Shown in pieces: positions 58,878 through 64,000 of a DNA stretch of 64,000 nt. This stretch comes from Collinsella sp. (GTDB taxonomy: Bacteria > Actinomycetota > Coriobacteriia > Coriobacteriales > Coriobacteriaceae), in NCBI GenBank assembly GCA_019414265.1, contig DXMJ01000003.1:1-64000 (forward strand). The letters run 5' to 3'. A program made the position numbers and the translations under genes. Below the pieces are notes generated by a model that was not told the DNA's origin, searched no databases, and worked only from the letters and a program-made list of their open reading frames with translations. The number at the start of each line of letters is the position of its first letter. Position 1 is the first letter of the stretch.

Positions 58878-61877
58878 ATGAGCGACATCATGAGGCCGAT
58901 CCCGTTTTCGCAGCTGATGAACTGGATCATCGAGGAGCACAAGACCCAGGACGCCATCTTTGGCGTGCGTAAGATGGTCACGACCAACCAGGAGGGTGCG
59001 CTTCCCATTTTTGACGAGCGCATCGAGACTCCGTTTGGCCCGGCTGCCGGTCCCAATACGCAGCTGGCCCAGAACATCGTGGCCTCTTATGTGGCCGGTT
59101 CTCGCTTCTTTGAGCTCAAGACCGTCCAGGTTATGGACGGCGAGGAGCTCTCCAAGTGCGTCAACAAGCCCTGCATCGTGGCTCAGGACGAGTGCTACAA
59201 CTGCGAATGGTCGACCGAGCTCGAGGTTCCGCAGGCCTTTGCCGAGTACGTGAAGGCATGGTTTGCCTGCCACCTGATCGCTCGCGAGTACGGTCTGGGC
59301 AGCCCGGACGGCTTTGTCTTCAACATGTCGGTGGGCTATGACCTGGAGGGCATTAAGAGCCCCAAGGTCGACGCCTACATCGAGGGCATGAAGGATGCCA
59401 GCGGCTCCGACGTCTGGAACGAGTGCCGTGCCTGGGCACTCGCCAACCTGGACAAGTTTGAGCATGTCGACGCCGCGTTTGTCGAGTCCATCCCGGCGCG
59501 CGTCTCCAACTCCATCACCGAGTCCACGCTGCATGGCTGCCCGCCGGCGGAGATCGAGCGCATCGCGACCTATTTGATCACCGAGAAGGGCCTCAACACC
59601 TACATCAAGTGCAACCCCACGCTGCTGGGCTATGAGTTTGCCCGCCAGCGTCTGAACGAGCTGGGCTTTGACTACATCGTCTTCGACGATACGCACTTCC
59701 GCGAGGACCTGCAGTGGGCTGACGCCGTGCCCATGTTCGAGCGCCTGATTGCCCTGTGCGCCGAGCGCGGCCTGGAGTTTGGCGTCAAGCTGACCAACAC
59801 GTTCCCCGTCGACGTGACGAGAAACGAGCTGCCCTCCACCGAGATGTACATGTCGGGCCGTTCGCTGTTCTCACTGACCATCGAGGCCGCCCGTCGCATT
59901 ACCGAGCAGTTCGATGGCAAGCTGCGCATCAGCTACTCCGGCGGCGCCACGGTCTACAACATCCGCGCCCTGTACGATGCCGGCATTTGGCCCGTCACCC
60001 TGGCGACCGACGTGCTCAAGCCCGGTGGCTACGAGCGCTTTAGTCAGATGGCCGGCGAGTTTACCGACCTGGATGGCAAGCCGTTCGCGGGCGTCTCTCT
60101 CGAGGCCGTGACTGCGATCCAGACCGACTCGCTCACCAACCCGCTCTACAAGAAGCCGCTGCGCCCGCTGCCCGACCGCAAGGTCGCCGGTAAGAGCCCG
60201 CTTTCCGACTGCTTTACCACGCCGTGCCGCACGAGCTGCCCCATCCAGCAGGATATTCCCGCCTACCTGGCGGCTGTTGACGAGGGCCGCTACGAGGACG
60301 CGCTCAACATCATCATCGAGCGCAACGCCCTACCGTTCATTACCGGCACCATTTGCCCGCATCCTTGCGGCCGTGCCTGCGAGCGTGCATTCTATGAGCC
60401 CGAGGGCGCCCAGATCCGCGCCAGCAAGCTCAAGGCCGCCCGCGAGGCCATGACCGCCGTGCTGCCCAAGCTGCGCGCCCAGGCCATCGCCAACGACGGC
60501 GAGCGCAACGTTGCCGTTATCGGCGGCGGCCCGGCCGGCCTGGCGACGGCGTTCTTCCTGACACGTGCCGGCGTGCCCGTCACTATCTTCGAGGCCCGCG
60601 ATTCGCTCGGCGGCGTGGTCCGTCACGTGATCCCCGAGTTCCGCATTGCGAGCGACGATATCTCGCACGACGCCGAGCTCTGCCTGGCCTTTGGCGCCAA
60701 GGTTCAGCTCAACGCTCGCGTGGAGTCCATTGACGAGCTCAAGGCCCAGGGCTTTACCGACGTGGTCGTGGCCACCGGTGCCTGGATGCCCGGCTCTGCG
60801 GGCCTGGGCGAGGGTGCCGAGCTCGACGTGCTGGAGTTCCTCGAGGCCGCCAAGAAGGGCGAGAAACTCGAGCTGGGCGAGGACGTCGTGGTTATTGGCG
60901 CCGGCAACACCGCTATGGACGCGGCTCGCGTGGCCAAGCGCCTGGCTGGCGTGAAGAACGTGCGCCTGGTGTATCGCCGCACCAAGAAGCAGATGCCCGC
61001 CGACGAGGAAGAGCTCGATCTTGCTCTTGCCGACGGCGTTGAGTTCTGCGAGCTGCTGGCGCCCAAGGCGCTCAACGGCGCCGTGCTGACCTGCGACGTC
61101 ATGGAACTTGGCGAGCCGGATGCAAGCGGCCGTCGCAGCCCCATCGCCACGGGCGAGACCGTCGAGCTTCCCGCCACCACGGTGATTTGCGCCGTGGGCG
61201 AGGGCATCGATGCCAGCCTGTACGACGCCGCGGGCGTCGAGCACGACCGTCGCGGCCGCCTTGCCGCCACCTCCACCGGCGTCGAGGGCGTTTGGGCTGC
61301 CGGTGACTGCCGTCGCGGTCCTGCCACCGTGGTCGAGGCTATTGCCGACGCCGCCGAAGTCGCCCGCGCCATCGCCGGCGTGGACTTTAACAAGTACGTC
61401 GACTGCAACGAGCAGGCCGGCCGCGAGGACACCTGCTACGAGCGCAAGGGGTCGCTATGCCGTGACAAGCGCAACTGCACCAAGACTCGCTGCCTGGGCT
61501 GCGGCTCGGTGTGCGAGGTCTGCTGCGATGTGTGCCCCAACCGCGCCAACGTGGCAATTAAGGTGCCGGGTCTCGCCAAGCATCAGGTCGTCCACGTCGA
61601 CGGCATGTGCAACGAGTGCGGCAACTGCGCTGTGTTCTGCCCCTACCAGGAGGGCCGTCCCTACAAGGACAAGCTCACCCTGTTCTGGAGCGAGCAGGAC
61701 ATGGAGAACTCCGAGAACGAGGGCTTCCTGGCCGTGGACGAGGACCACTTTAAGGTCCGCGTCGCCGGCACGGTCCGCACCGTCTCGGTCGATGCCGTCA
61801 ACACCGGCCTTCCCGAGGCCGTCCGCCTGACCATCAGGGCTGTGCGCGACAACTATCCGTACCTCCTTAAGAAATAG
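58878..61877 (+). CDS. ygfK: YgfK-type FAD/iron-sulfur oxidoreductase (putative selenate reductase subunit family)
   Basis: A 999-residue multidomain electron carrier. The N-terminal half resembles a dihydroorotate-dehydrogenase-like barrel (RIETPFGPAAGPNTQLAQN). A GltD-like part starts with cysteines in CFTTPCRTSCPIQQDIP, an FAD loop GGGPAGLATAFF (about 545) and an NAD(P) loop GAGNTAMDAARV (about 674). The C-terminus has two ferredoxin cysteine sets (CLGCGSVCEVCCDVCP, CNECGNCAVFCP). It probably passes electrons between the molybdenum hydroxylase and NAD(P) or ferredoxin in anaerobic purine breakdown. ATG follows GAGAGGAG by six bases. Confidence 0.92.
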   Translation: MSDIMRPIPFSQLMNWIIEEHKTQDAIFGVRKMVTTNQEGALPIFDERIETPFGPAAGPNTQLAQNIVASYVAGSRFFELKTVQVMDGEELSKCVNKPCIVAQDECYNCEWSTELEVPQAFAEYVKAWFACHLIAREYGLGSPDGFVFNMSVGYDLEGIKSPKVDAYIEGMKDASGSDVWNECRAWALANLDKFEHVDAAFVESIPARVSNSITESTLHGCPPAEIERIATYLITEKGLNTYIKCNPTLLGYEFARQRLNELGFDYIVFDDTHFREDLQWADAVPMFERLIALCAERGLEFGVKLTNTFPVDVTRNELPSTEMYMSGRSLFSLTIEAARRITEQFDGKLRISYSGGATVYNIRALYDAGIWPVTLATDVLKPGGYERFSQMAGEFTDLDGKPFAGVSLEAVTAIQTDSLTNPLYKKPLRPLPDRKVAGKSPLSDCFTTPCRTSCPIQQDIPAYLAAVDEGRYEDALNIIIERNALPFITGTICPHPCGRACERAFYEPEGAQIRASKLKAAREAMTAVLPKLRAQAIANDGERNVAVIGGGPAGLATAFFLTRAGVPVTIFEARDSLGGVVRHVIPEFRIASDDISHDAELCLAFGAKVQLNARVESIDELKAQGFTDVVVATGAWMPGSAGLGEGAELDVLEFLEAAKKGEKLELGEDVVVIGAGNTAMDAARVAKRLAGVKNVRLVYRRTKKQMPADEEELDLALADGVEFCELLAPKALNGAVLTCDVMELGEPDASGRRSPIATGETVELPATTVICAVGEGIDASLYDAAGVEHDRRGRLAATSTGVEGVWAAGDCRRGPATVVEAIADAAEVARAIAGVDFNKYVDCNEQAGREDTCYERKGSLCRDKRNCTKTRCLGCGSVCEVCCDVCPNRANVAIKVPGLAKHQVVHVDGMCNECGNCAVFCPYQEGRPYKDKLTLFWSEQDMENSENEGFLAVDEDHFKVRVAGTVRTVSVDAVNTGLPEAVRLTIRAVRDNYPYLLKK

Positions 61878-61888
61878 GCGAGTCTCTT

Positions 61889-62368
61889 ATGGCCAAATCC
61901 ATTCAACATAACGTGGCCTACGTTGCCTGCGGAAGCGGTTGCGCCTCCGCAGGCGGCGACGCCCGCTGCAGCGAAGGCTGCATTGGCTGTGGCGCCTGCG
62001 TCACGGCCTGCCCCCACGGTGCCATTGCGCTGGTCGATGGCATCGCCCGCGTGGATCGCTCAAAGTGCACGGGCTGTGGCCTGTGCGGCATGGCGTGCCC
62101 GCAGCGCGTGATTGCCTTCGTTCCCGGCTACCAGAACATCCTGGTGCGCTGCAACAACACCGACAAGGGCGCCATTGCGCGCAAGATCTGCGACACGAGC
62201 TGCATCGGTTGCGGCATGTGCGCCAAAAAGTGCCCTGCCAGCGCTATCCGCATCGAGGACAACTGCGCCCATATCGACGGCGCGGACTGCCTGTCGTGTG
62301 GCATGTGCGCTGTCGTCTGCCCGCATGGCGCCATCCACGACCGCACCGGCATCGCCGCCGGCGTGTAG
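61889..62368 (+). CDS. Polyferredoxin with four [4Fe-4S] motifs
   Basis: A 159-residue protein with four CxxCxxCxxxC(P)-type motifs: CIGCGACVTACP, CTGCGLCGMACP, CIGCGMCAKKCP and CLSCGMCAVVCP. It resembles the ferredoxin part of RnfB. The N-terminus has additional cysteines (ACGSGCASAGGDARCSEGC). It is likely the electron partner linking YgfK and the hydroxylase. It starts 11 bases after ygfK with AGGCGAG upstream. Confidence 0.9.
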   Translation: MAKSIQHNVAYVACGSGCASAGGDARCSEGCIGCGACVTACPHGAIALVDGIARVDRSKCTGCGLCGMACPQRVIAFVPGYQNILVRCNNTDKGAIARKICDTSCIGCGMCAKKCPASAIRIEDNCAHIDGADCLSCGMCAVVCPHGAIHDRTGIAAGV

Positions 62369-62380
62369 AAGGGAATCACC

Positions 62381-64000
62381 ATGGCACAGGAATTCACTTT
62401 TACCGTTAACGGCGTCGAGCGCACGACGACTCAGAACAAGCCGCTGCTCCGCTACTTGCGCGACGACCTGCACATCCATTCCGCTAAGGACGGCTGCTCC
62501 GAGGGCGCCTGCGGTACCTGCACCATCCATGTAGACGGCGCGGCCGTCAAGGCGTGCGTGCTAACCACCGCTCTTGCCGCCGGCCGCAACATCGTGACTG
62601 TTGAGGGCCTGCCCCAGGACGTGCGCGAGGCCTTTGTGTACGCCTTTGGCGCCGTGGGCGCCGTGCAGTGCGGTTTTTGCATCCCCGGTATGGTCATGGC
62701 GGGCGCTGCGCTCATCGCCGAGGATCCCGAGCCCACCGAGGAGCAGATCAAGTACGCCATCCGTGGCAACGTCTGCCGCTGCACCGGCTACAAGAAGATC
62801 ATCGAGGGTATTTCGCTGGCAGCTGCGGTGCTCCGCGGCGAAAAGCAGATCGACGAGGACTTGGAGCGCGGCGACGACTACGGTGTGGGCAAGCGTGCCT
62901 TCCGTATCGACGTGCGCAAGAAGGTTCTCGGCGAGGGCAAGTACCCCGACGACATCGACGAGCTCGATCAGCCGGGTCTGACCTACGCCAGCGCCGTGCG
63001 CTCCAAGTATCCGCGCGCCCGCGTGCTCTCCATCGACACCTCCAAGGCCGAGGCCCTGCCCGGTGTGGTGGGCATCCTGCGCGCCGAGGACGTGCCGGTC
63101 AACCAGGTCGGCCACCTTATCCAGGACTGGGACGTCATGATCGCCCAGGGCGATATCACCCGCTGCGTGGGCGATGCCATTGTGCTGGTGGTTGCCGAGG
63201 ACGAGGCGACGCTCGAGAAGGCCAAGAAGCTCGTAAAGATTGATTACGAGCCGCTGGAGCCCGTGCGTAACATTGTCGAGGCCAGGGCCGCCGACGCCCC
63301 ACGCCTGCACGACAGCTTCTTTGCCTTTGGCAACACGGTGGAGCTCAAGGACAACGTGTGTCAGAGCCGCCACGTGACGCGCGGCGACGCCGCCAAGGCG
63401 CTGGCCGAAAGCGCGTTCACCGTGACGCAGCGCTTTACCACGCCCTTTACCGAGCATGCCTTCTTGGAGCCCGAGTGCGCCGTTGCCTTCCCGTACAAGA
63501 ACGGCGTCAAGGTGCAGTCGACCGACCAGGGTGCCTACGACACGCGCAAAGAGTGTGCCCACATGTTTGGCTGGGACAACGAGCCCGAGCGCGTGGTCGT
63601 CGAGACCATGCTCGTGGGCGGCGGCTTTGGCGGTAAGGAGGACGTTTCGATCCAGCACCTGGCCGCGCTTGCTGCCTATAAGCTCCAGCGTCCTGTGAAG
63701 TGCAAGCTCACGCGCGCTGAGTCGCTTGCGTTCCATCCCAAGCGTCATGCCATGGACGGCACCTTTACGCTGGGCTGCGACGCCGAGGGCAACTTTACCG
63801 GCCTGGACTGCGAGATCAACTTTGACACCGGCGCCTACGCGTCGCTGTGCGGCCCGGTGCTCGAGCGTGCCTGTACGCATGCCGTCGGCCCCTACAAGTA
63901 CCAGAACACCGACATTCGCGGTTATGGCTACTACACCAACAACCCGCCCGCCGGTGCGTACCGCGGCTTTGGCGTTTGCCAGTCCGAGTTTGCGCTCGAG
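62381..64000 (+). CDS. Molybdenum hydroxylase (xanthine dehydrogenase/XdhD-like), truncated by window end
   Basis: At least 540 residues, open to the right edge. Two [2Fe-2S] clusters are visible: C39, C44, C47, C59 (GCSEGACGTC) and C97, C100, C132, C134 (QCGFC, CRC). The molybdopterin domain starts near residue 175 without the FAD domain that separates the two in classic xanthine dehydrogenase; it shows GGGFGGKEDVSIQHL and GAYRGFGVCQSEFA. This is the domain order of the selenium-dependent/XdhD group. It would oxidise or reduce xanthine or urate. The ATG follows GAAGGGA by six bases. Confidence 0.92.
   Translation, partial: MAQEFTFTVNGVERTTTQNKPLLRYLRDDLHIHSAKDGCSEGACGTCTIHVDGAAVKACVLTTALAAGRNIVTVEGLPQDVREAFVYAFGAVGAVQCGFCIPGMVMAGAALIAEDPEPTEEQIKYAIRGNVCRCTGYKKIIEGISLAAAVLRGEKQIDEDLERGDDYGVGKRAFRIDVRKKVLGEGKYPDDIDELDQPGLTYASAVRSKYPRARVLSIDTSKAEALPGVVGILRAEDVPVNQVGHLIQDWDVMIAQGDITRCVGDAIVLVVAEDEATLEKAKKLVKIDYEPLEPVRNIVEARAADAPRLHDSFFAFGNTVELKDNVCQSRHVTRGDAAKALAESAFTVTQRFTTPFTEHAFLEPECAVAFPYKNGVKVQSTDQGAYDTRKECAHMFGWDNEPERVVVETMLVGGGFGGKEDVSIQHLAALAAYKLQRPVKCKLTRAESLAFHPKRHAMDGTFTLGCDAEGNFTGLDCEINFDTGAYASLCGPVLERACTHAVGPYKYQNTDIRGYGYYTNNPPAGAYRGFGVCQSEFALE

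Noticed and set aside
57246..59696. 816-codon minus-strand frame opposite ssnA and ygfK
   Set aside because: Shadow of two well-supported plus-strand enzymes; no start site and no recognisable domain.

Overview
The window looks like a chromosomal segment of a high-GC, anaerobic, gut-type Actinomycetota of class Coriobacteriia, most likely Collinsella or a close relative. This is inferred from protein character (RpoB/RpoC, ribosomal proteins, FabK-based fatty-acid operon, Se/Mo-type purine genes) and codon use, because there is no rRNA gene here to settle it. I see no tRNA, rRNA, CRISPR array, transposase or prophage gene. About 54 protein genes are supported. Nearly all are intact, and two are cut by the window edges.

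Layout. 1-12 kb: a mixed housekeeping and accessory block (asnS, a PTS EIIA, an esterase-like hydrolase, a FeoA-FeoB fusion, an MFS exporter, a GH13 amylase-like enzyme, a deoxyinosine/uracil-DNA glycosylase, an aminotransferase). 12-28 kb: broken-up pieces of the ribosomal/RNA polymerase superoperon (L10 leader-rplJ-rplL; galU; rpoB-rpoC; an ECF sigma/anti-sigma pair; rpsL-rpsG-fusA-rpsJ). 28.4-38.6 kb: birA, divergent from a complete type II fatty-acid operon (fabH-acpP-fabK-fabD-fabG-fabF-accB-fabZ-accC-accDA). 38.6-41.8 kb: a lone PTS EIIC bracketed by a repeated palindrome, a CDF metal exporter and a histidine phosphatase. 42-48 kb: the remainder of the S10 operon (rplC to rplX), which then stops at a terminator. 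48-54 kb: an oxidoreductase/DeoR pair, repeat-rich intergenic DNA, a pseudouridine synthase and a U32 protein. 54-64 kb: ridA, a YheO-like regulator and an anaerobic purine-catabolism cluster (NCS2 permease, ssnA, ygfK, polyferredoxin, molybdenum hydroxylase running off the right edge).

How the genes work together. BirA would biotinylate AccB, AccC and AccDA would make malonyl-CoA, and FabD/FabH/FabG/FabZ/FabK/FabF with AcpP form a full elongation cycle, probably controlled from two matching operators ahead of fabH. In the purine cluster the permease imports xanthine or urate, the molybdenum hydroxylase and YgfK with ferredoxins move electrons, and SsnA is an amidohydrolase of the same pathway.

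Most unusual features: (1) RpoC ends in a domain that aligns without gaps to the alpha-subunit C-terminal DNA-binding domain; (2) RpoB lacks the near-universal RERAG motif of fork loop 2 and carries a longer unrelated loop; (3) two very large palindromic elements share a core but have unrelated, self-complementary arms, and each sits just ahead of a ribosomal operon; (4) several intergenic repeat families; (5) rpsL carries Arg88, a residue linked to streptomycin resistance elsewhere.
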